Origin: Zoroaster sp. YZ-2022
Lineage: Eukaryota; Echinodermata; Asteroidea; Forcipulatida; Zoroasteridae
Assembly: GCA_029582265.1 (NCBI GenBank)
Contig: CM055823.1
Span: 9,398,821-9,462,820, forward strand
Direction: 5' to 3'
Length of the DNA: 64,000 bases
Part shown: one piece after another, positions 23,801 to 34,556 of the stretch
How the letters are laid out: the number at the start of each line of letters is the position of its first letter
Numbering within the stretch: position 1 is the first letter of the stretch
Made by a program: the position numbers and the translations under genes
The notes under the pieces: model-generated
Told to the model about the DNA's origin: nothing
What the model saw: the letters and a program-made list of their open reading frames with translations, nothing else
Databases searched by the model: none

Positions 23801-26800
23801 GTTTTAATTAAGTGCTATCATTTTAGTAAAATAGGTGAAATAGTTTCTAAAATGATTATCTGTCATCATGTAGAACAAAATTTCACATTGGAATAATAAT
23901 ACGAACAGTCTAATTGCAGTTTCACTCCATGACGACACGAGTAAATATGCTGAAACATTCACTGCTTGGTTTTCAAAATACTTCTTGATTTTTTATAGTA
24001 TAAATGCATTAACAGACATTTTACCAAACGTATAGACAGGCTTTAAAGGCCTATATCTGTAATTCTTATAATCGTTACAAGAACCTTGTTGTGCCACATT
24101 TACCTAGTGATGTATTTATTTAAAACATAAACACCTTCGAAAGACCCTACTACACTCTAAGAAAAGAAGGTAAATTTGTGCTGGGTAAACTGGTAGAGTA
24201 AGAAGGTTGAGTACTTTCTTAAACAACAATGATCAATGTTACAATTTTGTCATTACCCATCACTGGAGTAAATTTGTAATCTGAGCGATGATCAAATAAT
24301 GTGTAAAGCCATGGTAAAGCTAAATAATACTCCTGTGCAGCGTATGAAAATGGTCTGTGTGTAGTGAATTTCGCTCAGTTAACATACGTATACGCGTATT
24401 TAAAGCAGCGGATGAAGTAAACCGAGTACACATGCGTTCATGTGTCAACCAAACATCAAAGATTATACATGGTATTCTATATCATTTATTTTTTGTTATG
24501 TTTTGTTTTGCCAGTGAGCCTTCTACGATAGCACAGGCCTATGCTGGAGCGGACTACCAGGGTGGACCGCCTCCAGAGGGCTCTGACATCTGCCCACGAT
24601 GTGGAAGAGCTGTGTACCAGGCTGAAAAGAGACTGGCTGCTAATCACGTAAGATGCATCTTTTCTAAACACAAATAGTTCACCCAGCCTATAACACAATA
24701 ACACAAGAAAATAAGGCCAACTGCATGAATTATCAGAGCACGCGTCGTCGCAAGTGGGTTGCGACGGATGGTCACTGTTGAAATAATTATGTCGTTTCAA
24801 CAAAAGCCAGCAGGCCTATATACCTGATCTCGGGCCCCCAAAAAGTCTCCGGTTTCTGGTCTCCACGCGTTGGCATTTTTAATTTTTTTATTTTTTTATT
24901 TTTATTTATTTTTTTTTTGGGGGGGGGAGTTTTTTGCCATGAAACGATGTCCAGTTGCAGCCAAAATTGGAATTCTGTCGTGCTGTGCTTTAAACGACTT
25001 TTTCACACAGGGGTTTGAACGTTTGCCCGATTGGTGAAGCCTCCGAGTCTTAGCCACCATACTATGGGAAATTTGGTCTCTGTGTATACAATGTATCAAA
25101 GCCGACCGATGACCAAAAACCGGAGACCTTTAGATTTCCCGAGAGCAAAGGCTGAGGGAAATAGTGCCCTTACGGTAGACAGCGGTCACTAACAGGACCG
25201 AGGGGCACATAATATAGACGCACTCTAGTGGCGTATTAATATCAGTCATTATTTGTTTTGAACACACCGTAAGCCATTATATCCCATGAAAAAATAAACG
25301 TGTTCACAGTTAACCTACATTAGTGAAATTTTTATGTTTACGGCTCTGAAGAAGACTAGCGCCCGACCAGTTTTGAGACTGGTTCCCGTACGCGCAATAA
25401 TAGCGCGCGCGTGCAACTATAAATCAAGTCTGACGCATTTTTCAGCCACTATCCTATATAAGTGAACGTGACTGTGTTTTTAACCAATCAGTATAAAGAA
25501 TCACAAAGAATTGCGTTGGAATTATACTATGTTTATGACGTCTGTGAGTTCGGTAGATTTCTCAATTTATGTTCACTTATTCAACAGGCATGGCATATCA
25601 AGTGTTTCTGTTGTGCTTCCTGCGGGAAGAGTGTTGACTCAAAAACAGTTAGCGACCGAGATCACGAGATCTTCTGCCAATGTAAGTTTTTGTTTGTTTA
25701 ATAGATATACACTGTAAAAAATTGCTGTATTTTTACACAGATTTTTTTGTCTGTTTTTTCCTTTTACATGTTTTTTGATGTAAATAAACCTGTATCTGTC
25801 AATATTATTGTATTTATTTTCACATATTATTTTCATTTTACCCATACTTTCATAATTTAACCATAGAATTTGTAAAAAAAATACAGTCGAATTATGCGAA
25901 TTCTTTGTTTTTTACAGCAGTTGTGTAGTAAATGTGCATGTGTTTGGCTTTCTATAGCAAAATAATAACAGGTCTGTAATTATATTTTACAAATAAAATA
26001 ACAGGCAAAGTGCCGGCAACTCTGTTGACAGCACTTTCTGTCAATTTACAAAGAAATTTTGTAGAGTGTAGATGTTAACATATAGTCCATCTTAAAGGAA
26101 CATTGTGGGTGACATAAATGTCATGTCAACGTATGAGAATTACGTGACTGGAAAGGTTTTCCAAAATGAAATATAAATTTCTGCACTATATTCGTCTGGC
26201 AAATTATTTTGTTTCCGTAAATAATTTGAAGGAAAACAAACAACAAACAAATCAATCACAAGTCGTCTTTATGATTCGCTAGCGCTGGGTTGGAGGCAGC
26301 CTTGTCCGTGCCTTGCCTTCATCTGGCATACAACATGGATGCACTTCTGTCCGTACTAGAAACACGAACATGCCAAAGCTTTTGTTTTTGATAATTTCTC
26401 TCCAATTACAAGTCAAATGGGTTATTTAATTAGTATTGAAGCATTTAAAAAATATAATAAAATATCATTATTTAGCATCAGCAACAACATTGCTATATAT
26501 ATTTTTCTGTTTCATATATAATCTAATGAGTAGGCTATGCACTAAGCACTTGCTTACATAATTAATTTCATTTAAAAAAATTACAATAAATTAACAATTA
26601 ACATTATTTAATTTTGCCCAACACCGACGTGTGTATAGTACTCAATACTTTCCAAGTGTCTGTTTAAAAACTTCACAGGCAACTCGGATGGGATTCGAAC
26701 CCACGACATCCTACTTACTAGTTACACCGACATAGCACTACGCATTGCTTTACGAGTGTCTGTGAAAAAAACGACGTCTTAACCTCTCGACTACCGAGCT

Positions 26801-27339
26801 TGCCTGATGAGGATTGGCTGGCTAGAATCCCACATAGCAGCGGGTTCCACGATATATATAGATTGGTGAAATCCTTGCGTCGTGTGTGTAGCACTGTATA
26901 GGCTACTCAGTGCTTTCCGAGTGTCTGTGAAAAACAAAACAACATTAAATAAATCGTTTATTACCCGCCGCAAGAATGTCATCAATCTATAAATATCGCG
27001 GAACCCGCTGCTATATAAAATTCTAGCCAGCCAATCGTCAACGAGCAAGCTCGGTGGTCGAGAGGTTTATAAGAAGTCTGCAGTAGAAAGCAGAAGATCG
27101 TGGGTTCGAATTCCGCCCGGGTCGTCTGTGAAGTATTTTCACAGACACTCGGAAAGCACATGGGTATGCAGTGCTGTACACATTAAAATTGTTTATCATC
27201 AGTCTATTTAATAAGTATAGACGAAGTGATTTTGTACTTTTTAATTTTTTTATTATTAACAGCCTGCTATGCGAAAGGATATGGTCCAAAGGGCGTTGGC
27301 TTTGGAATGGGCGCAGGAACTCTTGGCAGCACGAGCTAA
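20718..27339 (+). CDS. CSRP: Cysteine- and glycine-rich protein (CSRP/MLP-type, two LIM domains)
   Basis: A LIM-only scaffold protein of actin cytoskeleton and nucleus, binding partners such as alpha-actinin and zyxin in vertebrates. Coding exons are 20718-20832, 21516-21687, 24515-24647, 25588-25681 and 27263-27339 (591 nt, 196 aa; the family is about 193 aa). LIM1: CPVC, H in [14 protein letters not shown], then CKQC. LIM2: CPRC, then [10 protein letters not shown], then CQSC. All zinc ligands are present in the expected C-x2-C spacing. Each LIM is followed by a glycine-rich stretch ([27 protein letters not shown]). The ATG has a good context (CCACGATGT) right after the acceptor at 20705. 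The basic NLS-like KKYGPK stretch of vertebrate CRPs reads KFHGPH here. Which CSRP paralogue (1, 2 or 3) it corresponds to cannot be said. Confidence 0.95.
20889..21203. repeat. Foldback segment in CSRP intron 2
   Basis: ctttaccagtccgttc at 20889 is mirrored by gaacggactggtaaaag ending near 21200. The interior holds gtagagaaat/ctaccaaatcggtagag and a CA run. It is a probable MITE. Confidence 0.55.
21315..21395. repeat. Degenerate tetranucleotide tract
   Basis: ggtt/ggct and gcgt/gctt quadruplets run for about 80 bp in CSRP intron 2. Confidence 0.8.
21516..21687 (+). CDS. CSRP: CSRP coding exon 2
   Basis: The acceptor is tttcaccag. It completes an Asp codon and gives [20 protein letters not shown] then CKQC, the second zinc module of LIM1, and the glycine-rich [12 protein letters not shown]. 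The donor is aa|gtaagg, phase 2. Confidence 0.95.
21953..22670. mobile_element. TTAA element with telomere-like ends and internal tandem arrays
   Basis: It starts TTAACCCTAACTCCCTAGGC and ends AAGGTTAGGGTTAA. Inside are eight copies of a 44-bp unit (cctaactccctaggcccatt, tgcttacacataacctgaat) at 21990-22300 and three copies of a unit of about 55 bp (aacctcaatccttcaaaatc) at 22498-22660. A partial copy is at 39107-39227. Confidence 0.75.
22671..23099 (+). other. CSRP intron 3, nothing recognised
   Basis: No element or coding signal seen. Confidence 0.35.
23100..23465 (+). mobile_element. SINE family A, copy 4 (sense orientation)
   Basis: The whole element reads on +: a tRNA-like head (gcggtttaatgcatcgg, box B ggttcgaatcc at 23161-23171), a central domain with cctcgagcaagacactt, then a 3' tail gcgctatataagtccacatt with (ATT)n. 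The central motif resembles those of vertebrate V-SINEs (inference). Confidence 0.85.
23467..23704. mobile_element. hAT-like MITE (CACTGGCGTAAAT ends)
   Basis: cactggcgtaaatccgtgat on the left, cgggatttacgcccgtg on the right, with tgggggatgat/atcccccc inside. A sister copy with an 8-bp duplication is at 30915-31137. Confidence 0.75.
23705..24514 (+). other. CSRP intron 3, second part
   Basis: AT-rich intron without a recognised element. Confidence 0.35.
24515..24647 (+). CDS. CSRP: CSRP coding exon 3
   Basis: The acceptor is ttttgccag. It encodes the inter-LIM linker ([15 protein letters not shown]) and the start of LIM2, [19 protein letters not shown]. The donor is cac|gtaaga, phase 0. Confidence 0.95.
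24841..25131. mobile_element. MITE family F5 copy 1 (GTCTCCGGTTTCTGG ends)
   Basis: The inverted ends are aaaagtctccggtttctggt and ccaaaaaccggagacctt. The interior (gaaacgatgtccagttgcag, cttagccaccatac) recurs at 31383-31622 (inverted) and 36618-36885. Confidence 0.78.
25588..25681 (+). CDS. CSRP: CSRP coding exon 4
   Basis: The acceptor is ttcaacag. It encodes [20 protein letters not shown] and DHEIFCQ, LIM2 residues with the central zinc ligands. The donor is t|gtaagt, phase 1. Confidence 0.95.
25682..26611 (+). other. CSRP intron 4, nothing recognised
   Basis: AT-rich intron; the 25710-25800 segment has short inverted T- and A-rich stretches only. Confidence 0.35.
26612..27182. mobile_element. 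Inverted dimer of SINE family B, locus 2
   Basis: Same arrangement as 19963-20557: the left arm carries gggattcgaaccc (26690-26702), the right arm carries ctcggtggtcgagagg (about 27047-27062) and gtgggttcgaattcc (27100-27114). The arms are diverged and interrupted by a partial duplicate around 26722-26770. Confidence 0.75.
27263..27339 (+). CDS. CSRP: CSRP last coding exon
   Basis: The acceptor is ttattaacag. It supplies the last LIM2 cysteine ([15 protein letters not shown]) and the C-terminal glycine-rich run; stop TAA 27337-27339. It lies 80 bp after a SINE family B arm. Confidence 0.93.
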
Positions 27340-27894
27340 AGTGGTTCAACTGTCTATATACGGTGAGCAGAATCTGCAAGCACACCACTGTATACAGGAG
27401 CGTAATGGAGGGCACGGTACCTTCTTACTCACAATCGGTAGTTTTTAGCACTTCAACAGAGGGCAGTACAGGGTAAAGTCATTCTATGATTGGTCAAACC
27501 GTGGTTGAAACTAGCCTCTCAGAAAGTTATAATAATGCATGCATCTTAAAAGTAGTTCGTTCCAAATGTCTTTGTTCCGAGGAATGATAGGTCTATTTAT
27601 GAGCACAAGGACATCTAGCTTAATCTTTTTTTGACCAGTTATAGGCAAGATAAAGTAATTTGAAAGATGCGAATAATAACATCGAAGCTAGTAGAATTTT
27701 GTTATTAAAAAACAAAACAGGTAATATATCTACCGCAGGAGTACTAAAAGTAACATAAGCGAAACGAATAACATGTGAACAAAATACACAATAAAACAGT
27801 GATCATTAATTAAAAAATAATAATAATAATAACCCTAATGCATATAGTGAATAGTGATTTTATGAATAAACTAAAATCTAGTGATATAGCTTGT
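27340..27894 (+). other. Probable CSRP 3' UTR and flank
   Basis: AT-rich. A possible AATAAA is at about 27791, and a short (AAT)n is near 27820. No other feature. Confidence 0.3.
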
Positions 27895-28208
27895 TTAACC
27901 CTCCTACTACTACAAGGGTCAAAATCAGTCAAAATGCTTATACTTCTCAAGGTATATCTAGTGCACTTAAAAGTCAAACACTGTCAAACTTTACCTGTAG
28001 TAAGTACATTTACAGGTCAAAATGAGTCAACCGTTTTTGACTGGTAAAAGCATTGTTTGGTATTGTTCAGGGTGGTCAAAATGACAGTAAAAACCAGTCA
28101 AAAATACCCCTGTGTGCACATTTGGGTCAACAGTCAAAACAGGCAGTTGACTGGCTTTGACCTTTATAGCAACTTACCACTAAAGTGCAGCAATAGTAGG
28201 AGGGTTAA
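27895..28208. mobile_element. MITE family F2 copy 2 (TTAA-flanked)
   Basis: TTAACCCTCCTACTACTACA on the left, ATAGTAGGAGGGTTAA on the right. The interior is very close to 4520-4825 (ctcaaggtatatctagtgca). Confidence 0.8.
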
Positions 28209-28597
28209 TCGTTTGTGTAAAACTGCAATTGCTTTGGTAAAGTATGTTGATGCTGAATACATGTCTAAATTGTAACACTGTTTAAATATAACTGTACAAT
28301 TTTAAAGTCATCGGATATATTTGAAAACATCCAATATGTTCAATGGATTCACCTAAAGTGCCTTCTTTTGTACGTAGTTCTATAGACACAGAAATTGGAT
28401 ATGCTTTTGTTAAATCATATTGTTGTAACCTCGTAGTTAAGTGACTGTATAGCGCCATATACAAATGCATTTTCAAATTGGGATTAAACAGGGCGTTAAG
28501 CCTACGGGGCCAATTTCATAGTGTTATGTACAAACAAGCAAACTGCTGGGTGCCAGACTCATTTCTGAACCTAATCCGGTTCCAAAAACTTTCAATC

Positions 28598-28770
28598 TTT
28601 TATTATTATTATTATTATTATTTTATTCAGATAAAAATCAACAAGGACAATGGATGACATACTAATAATACAAAAATACAAAAATACAGAAAAACAAACA
28701 GAAAACAAAATTACAGTTGATTTCATCTGGGATAGCCCAAAAAGCCAATTACACAGGCTTATTTCCATTG
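28598..28770. repeat. TTA tract with possible LINE 3' end
   Basis: A (TTA)n run is followed by ttattcagataaaaatcaac and A-rich short repeats. A similar layout (ttattcagccaatgacaaca) is at 61674-61770. This looks like inverted non-LTR 3' ends; tentative. Confidence 0.35.
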
Positions 28771-29976
28771 GGGTCCCTTACTGAGGAACAAAACAATACA
28801 AGAATTGGACAATTTACAAAAATACTTTAAAATATTGCACAAATTACAACATTTAAAGGCATCAAAGACATCTGACCCAATTTCCAGATCAATTGTATTC
28901 TCTCTGACCGACCCAAATGGGCCTGACATCTGCGGGATACTCATAGTGCAGTGCATTCACTTCTCTTGAAATTTAATTGTTGCTTTGAGAAGCTTGTAAT
29001 AAAGATCAGAATGCTCGAACAGGTGTTCACCTGAAAGCATTATTCTCGATGTTCAAATCAGACAAAATAAATGTATTGAATATTCTGTGAAATTACTCTG
29101 CCTCGGCTGCCTTCATTTTAGAGACGAAAACTACAATGAATTTTTGAAAAGGAAAGATTGTCCAGAGAAAATACTGCATGCATGATGTGTGTTTTGACTA
29201 GAATTTTGACCAGTGTGAGAGATTTTAAATGAATACATGAGCTGTTCTCGGAAACGGGTGACCCAATGGAGCAGAAAATTCAGTTTGGTTGAAACCATAG
29301 AGAAAGGTTTGAACGTTAATTGGGAACCTTTTTACCAAGAGAGCGGTGTTCAGGGTTAGATAGGAAAGCAAAATACATTCTTTGCTTTTGCTGCATGATG
29401 AAATTGGCCCTTCTATTAAGGAAAATAATTATAGAGAGTCTTAACACTATGTATTTAATGTAGGCTTTCGCAAAAATAAAGTTGAGCTGCAAAGTCAAAT
29501 AAAAAGATGCTTAAATATTGAAATCAAACCTTAACTAGTCTTTGTGTGAATTTTGTTGGAAGGTACATTAGTAAAAATTTAGCTGGCCCTGTCAGTTCCT
29601 TGCGTAAGCTGTTGAGGGCGCATTCACTGTTTAATATTGATAGGGCAATGATAGTGTGTCATATCATGGAGGAAGGAAAACAGACATTGAGTGGTTTTTC
29701 ATGCGTACGCGCGCAATTTCTACATAGATCATTGGTTGTCCGAAATACGCGCGAGCATAATACCATAACATAATGCATACAAAGTGTGACCACCACGATT
29801 ACTTGACGCCAACTGCCCCTTCATCAAGACACCAGGTGCATTTTCACCGCAAGAGGGCTATATGATGTGCACGGAGTGGATAAACCTTATCTGAATAATA
29901 GACCCTTTCATGAAATATGCTAATTGCATTCGCACATGCGCTCAAACACCACTGGTTGGCAAACTAACTCAAATGC
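28771..29976. other. Intergenic, nothing recognised
   Basis: About 1.2 kb without recognised genes or repeats. Confidence 0.35.
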
Positions 29977-30105
29977 GGGATCGTCACGCAACGCCATGAG
30001 CGCTATATATAGCGCCTACTAGTACCTACCTAGCGCACGCTAAATTCAGTCAATATAATGGTGACCAATGGCTGTAACACGAGCTAGGCGTTGCGTGACG
30101 ATCCC
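29977..30105. mobile_element. 129-bp foldback MITE
   Basis: gggatcgtcacgcaacgcc and ggcgttgcgtgacgatccc are perfect 19-bp inverted ends. The centre includes the palindrome agcgctatatatagcgc. Confidence 0.75.
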
Positions 30106-30454
30106 ATGATGCATGTCACAACATTGATACCGTCAGCCACGTAAACAATTTTAGACTCTATTTTTACTCCTGGGCACTGCTCGCCCGTCACAACCTGATG
30201 CCTTGTTTGATGGATTATAGTTAGAGTTTGCTTGCGGTAGTGGTTATTACCTGTTATGTCTGTGAATCTGTAGACTTGGAATGGTTTCTTTCAGCTTAAT
30301 CTCCTGTTATTTCTGATGTCACGTGCAATGCAGTCCTTCTTGAGTAGGCCTATCTTGAGTGCACCTACCTTGGTCTGTCAATTCAACGGCACGGATTAAC
30401 TTATAAAGTCGTGCCTTCCTTTGCTTTTCTGATAGGCCTACATGTGTGACCGAG

Positions 30455-30698
30455 ACTGCGGCGTAGCCAGGACTTTTTCAGTGGATGTGTGTGGGGGGGG
30501 GGGAGGGGCACAAGGGGCACTGCTTTTCAGTGGGGGACCCAGGGGTATGGGTTTTCCGGTTCCCTTTTCTTTTTCTTTTCTTTTTTGGGGGGGCACTATC
30601 GGAATTTTTCGTGGGGGCACCTGGGGGGGCATTGGAAATTTGTGTGTGTTGGGGGGGTGGGAAACGTGCCCCCCAGGCCCCCCGTGGCTACGCCGCTG
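30455..30698. mobile_element. hAT-like MITE (GCGGCGTAGCCA ends)
   Basis: ctgcggcgtagccaggac on the left, gtggctacgccgctg on the right. The interior is G-rich (ggggggcac blocks), typical of this MITE type. The open frames are chance. Confidence 0.72.
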
Positions 30699-30827
30699 AA
30701 TCAATGATGAACCTTCCAGCAAGTGTTCATTTAACATGGCTTATTTTAAGAAAATAAAGGTACAGGTTATTTGGGAAAACAAATCTACCAAATTTAACAC
30801 TACACAATACACAAACATGGTTAATTT

Positions 30828-31217
30828 TCAACAGGGCATGGAATCGGTGTCCTAGTTTAAGATGAACACACTGATAGAAAATTACTTGCTCATTTATGCA
30901 GTAAGCAACGTTAACACTGGCGTAAATCTGTGATGAAAAGTGGGGGGATGATATTGAAATTTGGATGCACGATGTAGCTTGAAGTTCTGTAGTCGACAAC
31001 TATTCAGAATCTTGCGGCTACAGTACAGATTACACCTATATATATTTTTTCAACGCATGGGAAATTTCTGGAGGGATAATCCTAGCTATGGAACATCCCC
31101 CGATCCAGAAGGTGGTCCCCCAGGATTGACGCCCGTGAGCGTTAATATGACCTTGGGGTATTATTTGCAGTCACTGAGTTACTCTAAAACTAGCACTCTG
31201 ATTCCATGCCCTGTTGA
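30828..31217. mobile_element. MITE family F3 copy 2, split by a hAT MITE
   Basis: The ends tcaacagggcatggaatcgg and gattccatgccctgttga are present, but the copy is interrupted by the 30915-31137 insertion. The F3 sequence resumes after the target duplication. Confidence 0.8.
30915..31137. mobile_element. hAT-like MITE nested in F3, 8-bp TSD
   Basis: It begins cactggcgtaaatctgtgat and ends ggattgacgcccgtg. It is flanked by aacgttaa (30907-30914) and agcgttaa (31138-31145), an 8-bp duplication with one mismatch. It is the same family as 23467-23704. Confidence 0.8.
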
Positions 31218-31239
31218 TCGTGACGATATTGTTCGTTTA

Positions 31240-31382
31240 ATTTCTTCTTTTTGTTTGTTTGTTTGTTTGTTGGGGGTGTTTGTTTGTTTGTTTTTGTGTG
31301 TTTTTTAGTTTTTTGTTGTTAGTTTGTTTGTTTTTGTGTGTTTTTTGTTTTTTTGTTTTTTGTTGTTAGTTTGTTTGTTTTT
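31240..31382. repeat. T/G-rich (tttg)n-like tract
   Basis: tttgtttgtttg runs interleaved with tttttgtgtgtttttt, and a direct repeat of about 50 bp (agtttgtttgtttttgtgtg). Confidence 0.8.
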
Positions 31383-31622
31383 TGCCAACCAGTGAAATAC
31401 ATGATACATGTATACGCGGTTATTGGAAACAAACCAAATTCTCCATACATAAAGTATGGTGGCTAAGAGAAGCCTCACAAATCAGGCAAACGTTTATAGC
31501 CCTATGTGAAAAAGTCGTTTAAAACACAGTACGGCAGATTCATAGCAAAAATAATAAATAACAAAATACCGACGCGCGGGTCTGATGAGGCGACGCACGC
31601 CGAGACCAGAAACCGGAGATTT
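31383..31622. mobile_element. MITE family F5 copy 2 (inverted)
   Basis: Reverse complement of 36618-36885: gccaaccagtgaaata at the left, gagaccagaaaccggagat at the right. Confidence 0.75.
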
Positions 31623-31899
31623 TTGTGGGTCTGATACACTATGCCAATGCATGACAAATAGTTAACAAGATCTTACTAAGTGTTAAATGTTAAAGTATCG
31701 TGTGAGGGGAATTGTATACAAAATATAATAATAATCAAAATCGTGTTCCTGATAGTTTTGAATTGAGGGGAGCTTCAAGTCAGACTGTATCTCAAGACAT
31801 TGTAGTCCAGGTTATTCAGACGTTTTGCCTGCCCTTCGTAAAACTGTGACAATTGTCATAAGTAATTATTCTGGATGTGTTCATCCACTTTTCTTAAAT

Positions 31900-32570
31900 A
31901 GCGCCCTCTGTTGTCATAATTTCTGATTCACACTTTGGACAGTTTACAAACAAAGTTTTATGTCCGGTTTCCACATTTTGGTGCCTCACATATCTCACCC
32001 TTCCAACTGCCTTCCCTATTTAACGCCTGCGTAAGCATTGCCTGTAAGTTCATTATATTTCTTATCTCGTTATTTGCTATATAAGAGGTGTATTTTTGGT
32101 CTCAGTTTTCATGTAAACAATGTTCATGTATAAGCCTACATATCGTAACAGGTTAATGGTACAGCCACGTTAGTTACGGGCATTGGGTTTACCTTCGTAG
32201 TTAGATTTCTATGTTTTATGATAATGCTAGCAGTATTCTAGGCATCGTTTGCTTGTACGTACTGAAAGTTAATGCAGTTAGGGTGTCCTTTCGTTATAGT
32301 TCCTCTGAGCATTTCCATTTTTAGTGTATGCTTTGAGGTTAATGGATACGGATCTCTTGTGTATTGTTGCATCTAGTCATTGCCACATATGCCTATTAGT
32401 CATTATAGTTTTTTGATTGTTTGTTACAGTTTTACTCCTTAATCACCGACGTCATGCCTGTGTGGCTACAATAAAACACTGGAGCTTGGAGGCTATTTCC
32501 TGACTCCCATGTCGTTATTGAATGGAGTTTGGCTGGCTGTCTAATTTTGGTTAGATACACCTTAAGGAGG
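31900..32570 (+). other. Possible solo LTR-like segment
   Basis: A TATA-like ctatataagaggtg at 32079 and an AATAAA (acaataaaacactgg) near 32470 are spaced as in an LTR. No second LTR, primer-binding site, target duplication or coding remnant was found. Alternatively it is ordinary intergenic DNA. Confidence 0.2.
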
Positions 32571-32574
32571 ACAG

Positions 32575-32850
32575 TACAGTAATCATCAAAAATGAGGCAC
32601 ATTCTCCACCAATCTGGGAACTGAATTCCGGATCTTCTAGGCCAAAGTCCCGAGGATTTCCATATTACCACTTCCTCCTGTTAAAAAAAAGATACGTTTG
32701 ATTTTAATTATAACATTAGAAAGAATCCTGTCAAAGTAACAAAGTAAACAACAAAAATTGGGAATTGAACCTAAGTCCTTTTGGGCAAGAGTCCCGAGGA
32801 ATTCCACTTGGCCACTTCCTACTGTTAACAAAGTTGCCTTTGATTTTCAT
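32575..32850 (-). mobile_element. Two tandem tRNA-Leu-like SINE fragments
   Basis: Read on -, GGTTCAATTCC (box B) preceded by gtggccaagtgg, about 32755-32820, and a degenerate earlier copy at 32600-32680. A third piece (gagtcccgaacccttccact, ccgcttggtcc) is at 33765-33812. None is a functional tRNA gene: no cloverleaf can be completed. Confidence 0.45.
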
Positions 32851-32919
32851 CCTTAGAATGGGCAAGGTTAAAAACAAAACCAACAAGGACCTATTGGGCA
32901 GCAGACGCCCATGATTGGG

Positions 32920-32935
32920 GGGGGGGGGGTATTAT
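32920..32935. repeat. Poly-G run; poly-C run at 33040
   Basis: gggggggggg at 32920 and cccccccccc near 33037 bracket about 110 bp, with atgggcg/cgcc around them. It may be the foldback ends of a small MITE. Confidence 0.4.
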
Positions 32936-33116
32936 TTTAATTTTGACTTTTTTATATTCTTCCTCCTCAAAACATGTACAGGCCTATTAGAAACAAGACT
33001 AAACCATTAAAATGGTTTTTTTTTTAATTCTAAACGCCCCCCCCCCCCCCGCCTGTACATGCCCTGAAAGTTTTGGTTGAAGGGCGCCCTCTGTTGTCAG
33101 TTTATCATAAAGGTTC

Positions 33117-33610
33117 CCTTGAGGGTGCACCCCACTAAATAGTGAGGAATTCATGCGCCGAGCTATTTATCATCAAGTGTATGCCCTCAAATTTTTCTGA
33201 AAAACAAAGATTTGAGGCCCATTCATTTGATGGATTGTGTAAAAATGGCCCACTATCATAACCCGGGGGTCCTTGGCTTCCAACTGTGAGTATTTTGGAC
33301 ACACTAGGCCCTGAAAAAGTGGTCCTAATTTGATTTCAAGCGTAAGGCCTTTTTCCAAAATGGCTGCTTTTCAGTGTGGACGTTTTCACTACTGTAGAGG
33401 GTGGTTTTCATTGGGATGAGAATAACTCCCTGGAAACCTGGACTTTAGACAGTGAATAGAGAAGAAAATAAAAGGTTATATATCGATCAATATTTTTTCT
33501 TTTGGTTTTAAAAACTGTGGGACTTCTAAGTATTTTTTCATGATTTTTGAATATTGTGTATTTAGCACTGTTTACTATGGGAGTTTATTTAGTTGGGTGC
33601 ACCCTTGACC
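33117..33610. mobile_element. MITE with AGGGTGCACCC ends
   Basis: cttgagggtgcaccccacta on the left, agttgggtgcacccttgacc on the right, inverted over about 25 bp; about 490 bp in all. Confidence 0.68.
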
Positions 33611-33857
33611 CCATTATGCACTGAAGAGACATACATTAAACAGTAGTTAGCGGTCTGTGTATGTGATATGTGCCCATAGAGCACGATTGAGAAATTTGCA
33701 CCTGAATTTATTTATAAACAGTAGAATAGACCATTTCAAAGTAAAATGTGTTAATACTGGGGCTTGACAAGAGTCCCGAACCCTTCCACTGGACCGCTTG
33801 GTCCACTTAAGTAATTCGGATTTAAGTTTACTATTACTAGGGACAATTATCGTAACG

Positions 33858-34012
33858 ATCAACAGGGCATGGAATCGGAGTGCTAGTTTTAGATTAACTC
33901 AGTGACTGGAAATAATATCTCACATTATAATGTCATAGTAAGCTTGACGCTGCATAAATGAGCCATACAGTAATTGTGTTAAACTAGGACACCGATTTCA
34001 CGTTCGTGTTAA
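33858..34012. mobile_element. MITE family F3 copy 3
   Basis: atcaacagggcatggaatcg and tgctagtttt at the left, aaactaggacaccgatttca at the right; the right terminus is eroded. Confidence 0.72.
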
Positions 34013-34339
34013 AAGTCTGATCTGATGATCGTGACGATATATTATTCCTTTAAACCAAAAGAATAGACACGGTGAGGCCTGCATACAACAAAATCACTGA
34101 TGAGACTTTGTTAATATTAATCTCCTTCTGGAAGTTAAATCAGGGCAGAGGATACCAAGTACTGACACATTAATTATCCAGACTGTGAATGTTTTTAAAA
34201 CAATAGAAATTGCCAGTATAGGATTTGAAGCTTTGTATGGAACAGGAAGTTTGTGCTGCTGTATGTCTGGGTACACGTGTACATGATTGTATGTGTGTGT
34301 GATGCGTATGTATTCGTGCAGCGCGTGGGAGAACCTAAC

Positions 34340-34556
34340 ATTGGCATAACTAGGGTCCAATTTTCAGGGGGGGCACTAGAGGGTGCACCACTTTTTCTAG
34401 GAGGGCATGTCAATCCTTTAACATTTTGTATCATGCAGCCTCAAATGGGGGATCGGGACCTATTTTTTTTTTAATTCTGAAAGGGGGCAACGGGGGAGCA
34501 CTGACCTCGGCAGGGGGAGGGGAACGTACCCCCGTCCCCCCATAGTTACGCCACTG
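34340..34556. mobile_element. hAT-like MITE with exact 8-bp TSD
   Basis: It begins attggcataactagggtcc and ends catagttacgccactg. It is flanked by exact AACCTAAC duplications (34332-34339, 34557-34564). The interior is G-rich. Confidence 0.85.

Noticed and set aside
30438..30757. Gly/Pro-rich open frames
   Set aside because: They fall inside the G-rich interior of a hAT-like MITE.
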